A stretch of 64,000 bases of DNA from Rosa chinensis (taxonomy: Eukaryota; Streptophyta; Magnoliopsida; Rosales; Rosaceae), in assembly GCF_002994745.2 (NCBI RefSeq), contig NC_037091.1, positions 124,001 through 188,000 of the forward strand. The letters run 5' to 3'. The notes beneath the pieces were generated by a model, which did no database searches, was not told the origin of the DNA, and saw only the letters and a program-made list of their open reading frames with translations. A program made the position numbers and the translations under genes. Shown here piece after piece: positions 21,809-35,170 of this stretch. Positions within the stretch are counted from its first letter, which is position 1, and the number at the start of each line of letters is the position of its first letter.

Positions 21809-24800
21809 AGCTGAGAAAACATGCAATGGCCCTTAGTTAGCACTAAAAAGCTTCCCCCCCTCCCACGGGGAATTTGATTCTTGAGCCAATAGGTGAAGCT
21901 GATGGTTGATACAAAAACTTTAATTTTCAAATGTTGCAGAAAGAATTAAAGTTACCCATTTGCCATCTCATGGTTTGACTCATCATCCATGTCAAAGACT
22001 GTATCTGCAAGACCGCCAGTCTTTCTAACTACTGGGACCTGAAAACATCAATTTAACAAAATATGACCACATAACTTTAAAAGTTCTCTACCAAACTGTA
22101 TATCTACTGGAAATATAAGTAATTATATCATAACATACACAATGTATAGAAGGAAAAAACAATGCATAGATGAAATAGTGTAGCAACTTAAACTAGCAAG
22201 TAATGGGCATATGTAGATGATTGCTGGTGATTTTTTATGCAACAATAATTTCCATATAGCTTTGCTCTCCTACAAGAAATTTGATAGTCATATGTATAGC
22301 AAGAACTACATACTGCCCCATAACGCATGCCAATCATTTGGGCCAGTCCACAAGGCTCATACATGGAAGGAACTAGAACAATGTCTGCAGCAGCATAAAG
22401 TAAGTGGGATAGCTCCTCACTGCATACAAATGTAACAAATAAACAAAAGTTTGTAAGCAGAAACATGCACTGTATGCTTTTCGGAACAATGGACAGCAAA
22501 GTTATATACATGGAAATTTATAACAATGGACAGAAAATTTAGTATAGGATAGCCACTCAAGCTACTGTAAGGAAAGGTATCCAATCCTCCCAAGACAATT
22601 AGTTCCAACAGTCAGAATATATCAAACTAATTTTTAAACACAGTCCAAAGTAAAATGGGTTGTAGATTATGAATTTGGTATCAATTGTAAGTGGTTCAAG
22701 ATTGATTACCTATACATCAATAAAATCCGAATGCTAGGACCTTGGTTAAGCTACAAAAGGAGTACCAAAATGTTAATGTCTGTCGCTTGCTTTGATTCAA
22801 ATAATAGGGAAAAGAAAACTATACATACATATGTTAACAATCACTGATCTTCAACTAAACTATCTCATGAAATAATGAATGTCCTTTTGTTCTTGTTTCG
22901 GTCATTTGTGTTTGTATCATTTGTTTATATAAGAAGAAGAAAGAATCAAGGAATTTGATTAAAAGAGGTACCACATTTGGTTCGTTCGGTGTTGATTAGA
23001 AAATGAAGATATGGGGCACAAAAACTATAAGATGAAGAAAGAGTGAAAAAAAGAAATATATTTAGCAAATACATCCAGTAGCTAAATAAAAAGAGTATGG
23101 GTTGGGGTCAGACAATTGCGTTGAGACGCGTAAGTCGCTATATAAGTTGTGACAAAATACAGATCCCCTTTTCTGATTCTCGATCAAGACAGTTTATCTT
23201 TCTCTTTTACAAATATTTTGTAGACTAAAAGTAGATAAAGCAAGGACTGACTCTGTTAAAATACAGTAGTATCATACTGATTATGGGACATTGAAGCTGC
23301 ATAGGAGACCTCTGGTTCCTAACAGAATCATAGGGCATAAGCTTAACTTTCTTGCTTTTCTTTGGAACAGGCCAAAGGGAGCGGTTTGGCACTAACCCAA
23401 TAGTTTGGTTTATAACTAAGCACCTCTACAGTAGCTTGCACTCTTTTATTTATTTTCAGAAACATCTACATGAATTACAAACCAAGTCATAGAGTCACGG
23501 TTGAGGAAAGAGAGAAGTGACGAGGGAAATAAGAGACAAGAAACACAAAAGGAAAATACAGACACAGACACTGACAATAATATAGACATGAAGTTGATAT
23601 ACAAGCATAAAGCGTTGTTTACATATTGTATCCTCAATCCTAGCATAAACCAAAAATCATAAATCTTAAATCCAATACCGAATCTGCAAGGTCTTCAAAT
23701 TCTCTTTCTACCCGGTGATCCGGGGCTTTTCCTAGTACAACCATCTGTCCACCCTAAAATTTAGTCCAACATGTAGAGGAAAAAGAAACTCATCAAATCA
23801 CATGCCGAATACTTCCCAAAGATATTAGAATGTAAAGCAAAATTGTGGAAAAGATAAGATAGTAATTGCCAAAACTTTTCTCATGGATAAATAATTGGTT
23901 CAAAAAATGGCGACACCTTTTGGTTTCAATGTAAGCAAATAATTATGAAACATATTGCTTTCCTGCGGTCTCAGTGTCACACATATATGACACAGATCAT
24001 ACAATTTGAAACCATGATATTATTATTTTATTTTATTAGTATCCTTTATCAGGTTTATCATGTTTTAATTTAGGGTATGATCCTTGCTGTAGAAATATGT
24101 ATACCTTGTAATCTCGTATTGGGCCAATTTAGTGAAGTATCAGTCATGTTACTTTCAAGTATCAACGTATTTAAAAGAGGATTTCACCTTGTCAATGTCA
24201 CGCAGTAGAACATTATGCCATGTATAACAAAGGAACACAAGCATACACCATGCACGGACAAACACATGGTACATCGCATGAACCAACACTGCCACTAACC
24301 GCACACTAACTTAGGAGTACAAAATATATATGTCAGGCAGTAACAAACTTACTAGTTCTTCAACTTGCTTGATTGCATGAGTAATCAAATGAAGACCCTT
24401 TTGTGCAACTAAGCGAGTAATACAGACAACCAAAGGCACCTTGAGAGTAGTATCTGTCACGTGGTCGCCTGAGGCCAAACCAAGTCCCCTTTGAACATAG
24501 TATTTGCATAACTTCTTGCCCTCAGAGTTTTTAACTGCAAGAAACAAAAGAAAGGATAAGGAACATAATCTATTGTGCCCTGGAAAAGAGTGGTTCCATA
24601 CATTACATGGGACCCTACACACTAGTGTACAGTAAGGTCAACAATTGGACTCGATCACACCCATCCAACACCCTGCCACGCTTCCCACTCCTAAACAGCG
24701 ATACTTTTGTTTGTTAAGTTACTTGAATTGCAAGTAATTCATGCATCTGTCTGTAATCAAAATCCAGAACAGTTGGCGGATATCATGATCATTTACTCAA

Positions 24801-24996
24801 CTGAAGCTGATTCAATCAGCCAAACAAATGGAATATTTGCTATGTTGGTCTAGGGTCTATCTCTGTCATAGGCTATCCCTCTTGTAGTCTTGGGTTATGT
24901 TTTGCTTCCTGTAGGTAGCTGTGACTTTCCTGTCCATGGCTCTTGTTTCTTGTTTCTGTTTTGTTTTTTCAATAAAATGTTGTTTTATTCACCAAA

Positions 24997-25039
<43 letters not shown>

Positions 25040-28000
25040 AAGAAAGGAATATTTGGCTGTGGTAACTGGTAAGGATAGGAGTTAGTGTACTGTTCAACGA
25101 ATAGGATCCAGCTCCTCTTTCTCACTCAGATTTTTCTTCCTTTTCTTTATAGAAAATGCAGATTCCAAAGATTTAAAACCACACTTCAGATTGCTCTAAC
25201 TTAATATCAAAGTACTGATCCATCTTACACATTGCACTTTTGCAGACAACACACAGCTTCCTGCTCTGGAATTTATCATATGAAGATATAGCAGATATAT
25301 ATTCTATATCTAATGCACTCATTAGATGAGTTACAGAGATAAACAATACAAATACCAGCATGCACAACTCCACCCAAAATGTTGACTTTCGAAAGTGATT
25401 AACAATGACGGATCAACTAAGAGGGAAGACTACAATGACACAGAACTAAGTTTTACTTGGTGTGACCTTAACTGGGTACGCATCCATGAAGAAACCTAAT
25501 ACTAGTATCATCCACAGAGAAGGCTGCAAGTATTTGTGGAAGTGATCCCTTTTTCTTCTTATAGGGTAGGGAAAGCGCATTCCTTTTCCTCACTTCTGAC
25601 AGAGGACTTGCTACAAATAGTGAGACCAAGTGACCAACTGCATCGTATCAACAGAAAGAAACAACTTTCCCTAAACTTAATAGTCACATAGAGTTATTGT
25701 ATTATTTAAATTTAGCATTACGTGCAGAAGTATTTCGAGAAATTGAAGACAGCAAATGGTACCAAAAGATTTTTAAATATAAAGATCAAATTGAAACTTT
25801 AATATAAACTGCCTCATGGAAGTTACCATTGAATTTCGAAGGCAAGAAAACATCAGTAGAAGGGTTCCACATCGTAGTGTCTATTCCATTTACTATACCA
25901 AAGTACCTGTAGCATTACTATAAGGTCAACAGATGCATTGACGACAATAAAGGGTTTATCTTATCAGAAACTAAAGATTAAGCTGAATATAGACCTATGA
26001 CGTGCAAATAGCAAAAGACTTTCCTGAGAAGGAAATGTAATTTGAACAAATTCATACAAAGTCATATCAGTAAGATGAACCGAGTTATATGCCTTAACTG
26101 GATTTCAATCGCATCAGAGGTAGGCGTTAGTGTTTATAATGAACAAGTTGCACGGAAATAAGTTATTAGTGTTTACAGAATATGTGTTAATTATCACAGT
26201 TAAGGAACTTACTTATCACGATTTCTCATCAAAGTACTTGAAAGCCATCCAGAGCAGAGTGTCTCTTTGAGATATGTTGGAGAAACTGTGCTGAAAATGA
26301 AAGAAGAACCATGTATTGTCAAAAGAGATACCGGGGGGGGGGGGGGGTGTGGTGTGGAGCTTGTGTATGTCAATGTGGGTGGGTATGCACTCATGCCATC
26401 ACATGTATGCTAAATGCATTTCAGGAAGCTGTAGTAAGTTGATAACTGCTGTATGTCAAGTGAGCAGGACTGTTTCAACTACAAGCACTACTGGTTTTGG
26501 ATTTCAAATTCCAATAAGTTACTGTGAATTATGGGACATCCTATTACCAACAGTTACTTCAATAAAGTTGAGATATTCTGATCAATGGAAATGCATATCA
26601 TTCTCTGAGTCTGAAGAAGCAGTCAAGATTTATTATAATTTTTGAGAGATGGGTGTAAGTGTGTAACATAGCACTATAGAAGGTTTTTATAGTTGTTTCT
26701 TCTTCTATCTCTTCCTCAAGCTTCACCAAGGTATCAGAGCCCATTAGCTTCACGCGTGCGGTGACTTCAGGGCATCACGTGTGTGGTGACATCTACATGA
26801 CATCCGCTTAATTCTTGCTGGTGTCAGCAGACACAAGATTGTTTGTGTAATCCCTTATATCTTAAGCTTATCAAAGGTTTGGTTGCAGTGGTCCAAAGTT
26901 CGAAATACTCTCTCTCTCTCTCTCAAGGAAGTAAATAAAATGCAAAGAAATTGTGCATTACTTAGGTGGCTATGATATCATTTGTGCACAGAAGCCAATC
27001 AATAAACGAATAAAGGAACATCATGCAAACAATTTGCAAATAAAAAAAATGAGTGAGGCCACTTACACTACTGCATTGCTGTAGACAATTCCACCTTTCA
27101 ATAAGCTTAACCGTTCGGGATTGTGACCAACAGTTCGATCATCAACTGCCTAAACCATATTGGTAGGTGTGAGAAGCATGGTAACTTTTAGCTGTTAAAG
27201 AGAATAATTTCAAATTCAACTGGGAATTATTTCTAGGGTACTTCACCAGAATAATACAACCAAAACACAAAGACTGCAAGGACGATTTCAGTTTGCTAAG
27301 CTTTTAGCATAGTAAAGGTCTTCTTCACAACAAGAAATACTACTTGCACTTTTTCCGGAAAGTAATAGATAGGTGATCATTGAAGCTCATTTATTTTTTT
27401 TTTGGAAATTCAAAAGATATAATCTGCCTTCTGAAAAAAAAAAAACCTTGGATATTTATTAGCCCAAATAATGAATCCCATAAACATAACATTATGCTGA
27501 GACCCCATGTAGCAAAAATCCATTAACATTTCACAATACACATACACACAAAAATCACTCTGACACATAAACCTCACCTTGTCAAAGGTTGCATAGAGGG
27601 ATCCATCAAGACCACACATGCTAAGTTGCTCTTGTCTGCCACACAAAAAAAAAAAAAAAAGTCTATGAAGAGGTTTTGCCCAACTTAAAAGAACTTCTTT
27701 GATCAGAGAAAAAAAATACTTAAAAGAACTTTAATGGATCACAAAATGTCACTTTAGTTTAAGAATACAGCAAGTAAAACATGCATTTGGTGGTTAGCTG
27801 ATGAGTTCTAAACTCCTGTTGGCTTGGGTAAGCACTTAAAATATCAAAAATCAAAAATGAAATCATAATGTACAAAGTTTTTTGAAAGAAGCATAGTTGC
27901 ACAAGTAATGCAAGAATGTATGCTAAAAGTAATAACTTTTTGATCCATGATTAAATTAAAAGAAAACTTACTGGGATTTGAACATAGTAGGACATGAACA

Positions 28001-30547
28001 AACATCTATAAACCCACTTTAGCAATAGAAAACAAACCCTAAATAGACCTCTAGAAAACAATAAAAGAAGCATAATTTCATTGAAAAGAGAAAAAAATTG
28101 CAATACAGGGGACAAGTTGTCCCATGAATAGACTATGAACTAATCTAAAACAAGATACAACAAAATAAGAATGGTGATGATGCATAAAACAGCAAATAAG
28201 ATCTGTCTCACAAAAACAATTTTCAGTCATGTGAAAAGAAATTCCACGAAAGAAGATTGATTAAATCAAGAGAAAGAAGCAGAAATAAGTAAAAGGAGAC
28301 AAAAAGTAGCCAGAAAAATGCAATTGAACGACCATATATTTATCTTTGCCATAAGAACTAACGTTTGCTTACCTACATTCACCATAGTGCTCCATGTTAT
28401 GGATTGTCAATACTATTCTCGGGTTCTACAAATTAGGATCACACATGGGGAAATCAAATATTATATGCAAACTTAAATAACTATACAGCATTGTTATCTG
28501 TTAGAAAACGTGAAGCGGGAACAGTAGCAATAAGAGAAGGAAGTACCTTAAGTGAAAGATGATGATACATGTCCCAATAAAGTATGGGTAAAGCACCAGC
28601 CTGCCACTCATGGACATGAATGATATCAGGTTGTGTTCCAGTCACCTGCTATGAAGCATGTTATCTTGTCATAAATTGGAAGAAAAAAATATGTAAGATA
28701 ACAATTTGAAATGAACTTTCATTTTAGGACAAGCTGAAGTTTATCTATAATGCATATTATCTTGTCATAAATTAGAAGAAAAAATTATATGTAAGATAAC
28801 AGTTTGAAATGAACTTTCATTTTAGGACAAGCTGAAGTTTATCAATGAAGAGAACTAAACACAATACTGAAGAAAAAGTCCCCTTTCAAAAAATATGAAT
28901 AATTTATATGAATTCTAACGAGGGTATAATGCTACAAATAACTGTAGAACAGCTGAGGAACTACTTCATTTAAATTATTATTAACAAAATTGAGCTCTTT
29001 ATACAATTTACTTAAGTTCAACATATTTTCCTGCAAAGGGTAAATACTACAAATATTCAAGTCATTCATGGAACAATGAATCAAGCAGTTCTTCACTTTC
29101 ATTATATGTGTGTGTGTGTGTATACATATTTATCATTTTAGAACACAAATTCAAGATGCCTACCTGTGGAACAAACAGACCTTTTAAATTAAATGCATGC
29201 AAATGATTAATAAGAAAAAGTTTAACTGTTTGAGTTCAACTATAGATAATTCCTTGGGAAAAAGAATATAAGAAAAATAGAGAAGTCACTAGTCCTAAAC
29301 CTGCATCCATTCAAGGCAAGCACGACTAAAGAACATATATGCCTCCAGCTCATTGTATGAACCCCCATACACCTGACGTCCCTTAAAGAACTGACAGGAT
29401 GGTTCAAGAAATATAACTGGGATTCCTGAAACTACCCCATGATATGCATTAGTGGGGATCCAGTTTCCATCATGATAAGAGTTATATGTTGTGATTAACG
29501 TCAAGTCATTGATTTGATGTTTCTGGATACATTCATAGAAAGGAAGCATTATATGCACTGTGTGGCCACGTGATAAACATGCTCGAGCAAGTCCAGTTAC
29601 AACATCACCAAGACCACCAACTTTTGCTATTGGTGCCATTTCAGCTGTAACATGAACAATGTGCATGAGTTTGGAATCCTTGGTTTGTTCAGAGGGAAGT
29701 TCCAAGTTTGCATCCCAAGAAGGGAACTCCTTCTTCCAAAATGGGATTTCATCTGTTGGAGAAGGCCAAACAAATCCCTGAATATCAGAATCAGTCAAAT
29801 TTGTTGGCTTTGCAATGCCGACCTGCAAGTAGGAGTGGTATTATTACTAGTTAATAGTGATTAAAAGTTGAAAAGACAAATCTTGAAAATTGAAAGGATT
29901 ATGGTTTCAGTCATATTCATGATCATGTTTTTAGAAATTGAGAGAAATCTTCAAAATATAGTATATGGGTTACAGTTATCTATGCAGTAATTCCGATTCT
30001 AAATTACCTTGAGCTTTTTAAGTTTCAGTGGTCCACAGAGGAGTACGGAGACAGAGATTGAATCATAGCTTGAAATTATATGCAAGTAAGACTACGGTGC
30101 TCCACCCAATACATAAAAAGGTAGCATGTCTTGAATTTTTGATCTTTACAACAAATACTTCGTTTCGTTTAATATTAAGAAGGCTAGATTGCATAACATG
30201 AAGCCTACACTTGATCATCACTCGCAACGACTTTTCCGAGACTAAAACTTGACATATGTTTACAGCAGAAGGTATCAGAAGAGGGGGTGGGTAGCAATCC
30301 TGTGATAATCGATCAGGACAGGATCATAAAATGAGATGCAAATTTGCATCAGTCAGTTGGGAAACAGCAATACCTGTGATGTGTGATGGGTCTGAGCTTT
30401 AATCTTGAATTTAGAGGAGCACAAGTTGTTGTGGGCACTCAGTCCCGTGTTTCTTCTGCTCAACACTACCTTCCTCGGATTCCAGAGTCCTGAAGTTGAA
30501 GCACAAAGCAACTTTCCCGGAATTGCACACTCCATCACCACTCTCAT
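20703..30547 (-). CDS. SS5: Starch synthase, SS5-like (granule initiation)
   Basis: Fifteen minus-strand exons join in frame: 30374-30547, 29301-29822, 28547-28645, 28373-28425, 27578-27635, 27067-27149, 26213-26290, 25827-25906, 24353-24534, 23679-23753, 22710-22750, 22314-22419, 21956-22038, 21525-21598, 20703-20812. The product is 605 residues. The first 58 residues resemble a plastid transit peptide. The GT5 half begins near residue 110 and carries the ADP-glucose-binding KxGGL motif ([10 protein letters not shown]125). The GT1 half contains [15 protein letters not shown] (about 502-516) and a second KTGGL motif (about 523-527). The long N-terminal coiled coil of SS4 and the carbohydrate-binding modules of SS3 are absent. 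With the sequence style ('[20 protein letters not shown]'), this points to SS5, which in Arabidopsis is described as noncanonical and as promoting granule initiation rather than bulk synthesis. Both glycosyltransferase halves are present here. SS3/SS4-like remains the main alternative. The 41-bp exon 11 is easy to miss. Confidence 0.85.
21735..21805. repeat. Compound microsatellite (GT)n(GA)n in SS5 intron
   Basis: About 11 GT units run straight into about 24 GA units, in the intron between SS5 exons 13 and 14. On the SS5 transcript it reads as (CU)n(AC)n, a pyrimidine-rich tract about 120 bases upstream of the exon 14 acceptor. Confidence 0.95.
24840..25045 (+). mobile_element. Short retroposon (truncated LINE or SINE) in SS5 intron
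   Basis: A direct repeat GGAATATTTG at 24830-24839 and 25046-25055 brackets about 206 bp that end '...ataaaatgttgttttattc', a GA microsatellite and an A-rich tail. This is the form of a 5'-truncated LINE or a SINE. It lies in the intron between SS5 exons 8 and 9 and is antisense to the gene. Confidence 0.6.
28661..28846. repeat. Tandem duplication of 96 bp in SS5 intron
   Basis: The block 'ttatcttgtcataaatt...gaagtttatc' occurs at about 28661-28750 and 28757-28846 with a few mismatches. It starts 16 bp from the acceptor of SS5 exon 3 and probably has no coding effect. Confidence 0.85.
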
Positions 30548-30554
30548 AATTTAC

Positions 30555-30579
30555 TACACACACACACACACACACACAC
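30555..30579. repeat. (CA)n microsatellite in SS5 5' leader
   Basis: Twelve or so CA units lie directly upstream of the SS5 start codon (30547), so on the transcript side this is a (TG)n tract in the presumed 5' UTR or core promoter. Confidence 0.85.
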
Positions 30580-31507
30580 TAGTCTTACTTTCTGAATCCA
30601 ACACTGTAACTCAGAAGACAGCAAGTAGAAACATCAGTCACAGTCCACAAGGAAAAAAAGAAAGTAATCTCATTTGCTTGTTTCTCTCGGAAAGGACAAT
30701 AATCAACTAATCTCATTTGTTTGTTTGCGTAGCAAATTGGCTGCAGTTATACTATACACCACAGCATAGCATAGGAGTATATGCGGCAGAGTGGAGTGAG
30801 ACACCTTCTCTTCTCTGAGGTGCCCAGTCATCTTACGACTCGTGGACTTTGTCCAATCATCTGTTTGGACTTTGGATTAGGGAGTTGTTAAAGCGGTGAC
30901 TAATGTTATGACCGCCGATCCAAGGATCGGTTTTTGGAAAGGTTTCAAATTTCGGTTTCGTTTTCGATTTCGGTACTTCAAATTAAAGGAAATTTCGGAG
31001 AAAGTTTCGATTTCGGTGGAAATTTCGGTTAAAAATAAAGAAATCACATTAATTGCATGTATAAAATGATATTTTTGATTGAAACTTTTACATAGACTAA
31101 CTAACCTATAATAAACCTATTTACAATGTAAACTCTCTAAATTATACATAAATAATAGAATTGTGATATTTAATATGGACGAGACGACGAGTAATTAACT
31201 AAAACTGTAGTAAGTTGCTAAACACTATCTATAATTCTATATGTAATTATAAATGTTATGTATATTGATAATGTGAATGTGATTTACTTTTTTTTTTATG
31301 GCTGGAACCCAGTGGGAGGCTTGGCCATCACGCCTTTTTCACTAATAAATATTAGAAAAATATAACCGGGGGGGGGGGGGGGGACATAATACCAAAACCC
31401 CGTGAATCAAAATAAACAAGAGTACAACAAAAGCAATATAAAGTATTAGTAATAAGAGCTACTACGATGTGGTTCGATCCATGTGGTTGAACTGCTCCAA
31501 TTTAGTA

Positions 31508-34500
31508 TCATACAATACTGCTCCCATTTAGTATCATACAATACTGCTCCCAAGTACATGAATTTTGGAAATGATTTTGGTACTTCATCACATGGGTAAT
31601 GTATGTGTGTTGATCTCTTCCCACATGCAATCCATATATCGGAAATTGTGGAATTACCCAATATGGTGTTTCATTGTATGAAGCATGCGACATTTGGGAC
31701 GAAGAATGATCAAAAAGGCCATATGTGCTTCCACCTTGTGAGCTTGATCCAATTCCGTAAGTACTTTCTGAGGTAGAACTCATTTCATGATGAGGATAAT
31801 GAGAATGGAATGGGTTAGGGTTATCACTATATTGAGTTCCTATGTCCATTGAGCCAAGACTTGAAGAAAGTGATTCAAACTCATTTAGAGACAAATGGCT
31901 ATCGCGTCTTCCTTGTGTATCCCTAGCTCTAGAATTGTATTCACGATTTGCATCAGGATAAGTAGTATGATCATCACTACTATATTGGTTGTAGTGCCAT
32001 GATTTGTCACTCCCCCTGTCATTTCCATAATTCGCCTCACGATTAGTGTCGTCATAACTACTATTGTCACACGAGTTATCACGTGTACTACCACCATAGG
32101 CATGATATCTGCTACCACCACCAGTATTACCATCATCACCATCATCATCATCATCATCATCATTATGATCATCAATTGATTTTTCACTAGTGCCTCTTGA
32201 TAATTTATAACCACTTCCATCACTTTCATCAGAATGATCTGTTACTTCTTTCTTCATTACCTCATCCACATCAATTCCCATTCCACGAGCATGAGTTGCT
32301 ATATTTGGATCTGGATTTCCTGCTGCATCATCTAAATGTAAAGGTCGAACCCAATGGTATATTGGATCAGCAGTTTCCTCCGCACCTATATCTGCAGCTA
32401 TATTGAATAGGTCTAAATAACTGGTCTCCGCAACTCTATCTGCAGCGGCTTTTGCATCTCGCAATTGTAGCTTCATGTTGTAATAACAATACACAATTTG
32501 CTCGAGTTTGTTATGTGCCAGACGATTTCTTTGCTTCGTATGGATAAGAGCAAATGTGCTCCAATTTCGCTCGCAAGCAGAAGATGATGTGGTTTGAGAT
32601 AGGATCTTCATTGCCAATTTACGAAGTGTAGGTGCATCACCCCCATACATGTTCCACCATTCATATGAAGTCATTGCTTTCCTTGCAGCAATGGCAGCTG
32701 GTCTTCCAAATCCGTATGATGAGTATCTAAAGCTTATAATCTGCATGAGAAAGAATTATGAATGTTCGTAAATGAAAATAACAATTAATCAAATATAGAA
32801 AATTTACCTCATTTCCGAATTGTGCGATGCCTATGGAGTTTGGGTCTAACTTTGCAAAAACTGAGTGAAGGGCGTCTAGTAGCTCTGGATCATCACCAAT
32901 TCCTTCACTATACTGGAACATTGGATTCAAATAATAAGCTGCTGCATGTAATGGATGACACAATTGCTTAAACCATCTATCGTTGATGATTTTTCTGACC
33001 CAAACTGTATTCCTGACTTCTTCTAGCTTTATTCTCACCTTCTTAAATAAATCATACAGCATTGGCATTGTCGGGTTAACCTCTGTGTCAACTATTCGAA
33101 GAACACCGTATAATGGCTCGTAAATAGAAATCACTGCTTGCACATTGTCCCAAAACATGTTTTCAAGAACGAGTTCCTCTATACGTCTTCCCTCCTTGCT
33201 TCGACTATATTTGCTAGTAACCCAGTCATCACAAGTAAACAATTGTTTAAGTCCAGCCTTCTTTTGGAAAAGGCTTTGAAGAGAAATGTAATTAGTGGCA
33301 AACCGTGTTGGTCCTGGTCGAATCAAATCACCATTACATATTTTTCTCATAAGAGCAAGCACCCATCCGTGATTGTAGATATATACAGTCACGAGTCTAG
33401 CAATAGTAATCACATCACTTACCTTTTTCTTTTTACCAATATCTTCAAACATTAAGTCGATGCAGTGTGCAGCACATGGAGTCCAATAGAAGTTATAACG
33501 TTCCGATAATGTTTTACCAGCCTTCACAAATGCTGAGCCATTATCGGTACATATTTGAACCACATTCTCCTTCCCCACTTCATCAATGACATCTTTAAAT
33601 AGCTTGGCAATGTATTTGTGATCCCTTATATCACTTGATGCATTGACAGACTTCAAAAACACAGTCTTACCCTTACAGTAAACCATGAAGTTGATAACTT
33701 GCATTCTTGTTGGACCGGACCACCCATCAGCCATTATGGTGCAGCCATATGTTTTCCACATTTTTCTTTGGCTATTTATATATTCAGTTATTTCCTTATG
33801 TTCCATGGCCAAATATTTGTTCATTATCTGAAACGAACTTGGCGGAGGAACATTTGGACACTCTTGTGCTCCAATTATCATGTTTTTGTACTCATGAGAT
33901 TCCGCTTTGTACGCAGGGACATTGGTATATATGAAAAACTTCCCACATACTTGACCAAGCTTCTCCTTGAGGCTTCCCATTGACATGGAGTCAATGATGC
34001 TCTTTTGTTTTGCAGCATTGGATTTATAAAGTGACTGTGGGAATGAAGCTTGAGGTTGGTCTTCATGCTCTTGTCGTACACTTTTTGATCTATCAAATTT
34101 TGGTTGGCTTCGACTTGTCCCTCCAGGCCCTGAAACACCTCTACTTATACCTTGCTCCCTTTCCCATTCTGATTGTCTTGATGCTCTCATAGCAGCTTTA
34201 TAATCACGGGGATCTACATCATGCTGACCTACAAAACCTTCATCTTCATCTTCAGAGTTCAATTGTTGTGATAACCCTGATCGCAATTCTTCTCGAGTAT
34301 CACGGATTATTGAATCCTTTTGATATTTTGCAGTACATTTTCTCCTCATCCATTCTTTTACTAATTTTTGAACTTCTGGTGGCACCTTATCACAAACTCG
34401 TGTATTCTTGGCAGGATCTAATCCAGTCAAGTGGAACTTAAATCAAGTGATACCACCACTCTTTATGACCGTATTACAAAACTTGCATACTGTACCTTTA

Positions 34501-34574
34501 GTTTGGCCTTGATATGGAAAAGCATAATTCCAAGTTGGGTCTTTTTTGCTCCCCACAGGGTCAGAACTTGCCAT
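31508..34574 (-). pseudogene. hAT transposase (BED finger, DUF659, hAT dimerisation)
   Basis: The gene starts at ATG 34574 and has two exons (34574-32808 and 32740-31508) joined in frame by a 67-bp GT-AG intron. A BED zinc finger lies at the N-terminus (VCKFC, then H and C about 20-30 residues on). An in-frame TGA at 34443-34445 interrupts it where the family normally has arginine, so CGA to TGA is likely. Downstream the frame is intact. DUF659 is clear (DGWSGPTRMQVINFMVY, QICTDNGSAFVKAG, CAAHCIDLM), and so is the C-terminal dimerisation region (SACERNWSTF, NRLAHNKLEQIVY). A long acidic, Ser/Tyr/Gly-rich tail follows. A re-initiating product from the Met at 34430 would lack most of the BED finger. 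The last codons were altered by a 28-bp tandem duplication (31494-31549). Confidence 0.85.
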
Positions 34575-35170
34575 TATGTAAAAAACTAGACAACTACAAA
34601 AAACAAACTAAAATTTATGAACAAATTATTTCTACTAAAGTGTTCTCATTACGTTTAAAATTATTATCTTAATTTGTATTCATATTGTAGTTACCTATTG
34701 AAACTAATTGAAGAACACATCTTGACAATTTATGTATGGAATATAGGTAGGCACTAAATAAGATTAATATCTTTGATTGTTTCTAACTTCCTACATCCAT
34801 TAAATTATCTATTGAGTGCTGACTACAATATTTTATCTACTGAGTGATACTAAATAGTTTCATAAATTACAAAAACATGATTATTAGACATTTTCATAAA
34901 TAATAAATCTCATAACAAGGGAACAATTTAAAATATAATTACCTTTTCGTATATATAAATCATGCAACCAACAATATATATAAATTTCAACATACCTTGT
35001 AGAGCTTAAAATCAACCAAGCTTGTTATTGTATTGAGTCTTCAACTCTTTTTCTCTGCTCCAGCTCGCATCTCTTCCAATTCTTCACAGTCTTTGCTTTC
35101 TCTATTTTGTTTACGGCTTGCTTTGTGAATTTAGTGATCAGAAGTTATAGGAGAGACGAGAGAGTGATAA

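Noticed and set aside
31885..32229. Met/Val-rich minus-strand ORF of 114 codons
   Set aside because: It is the out-of-frame shadow of the GAT-repeat (Asp-rich) tail of the hAT transposase.
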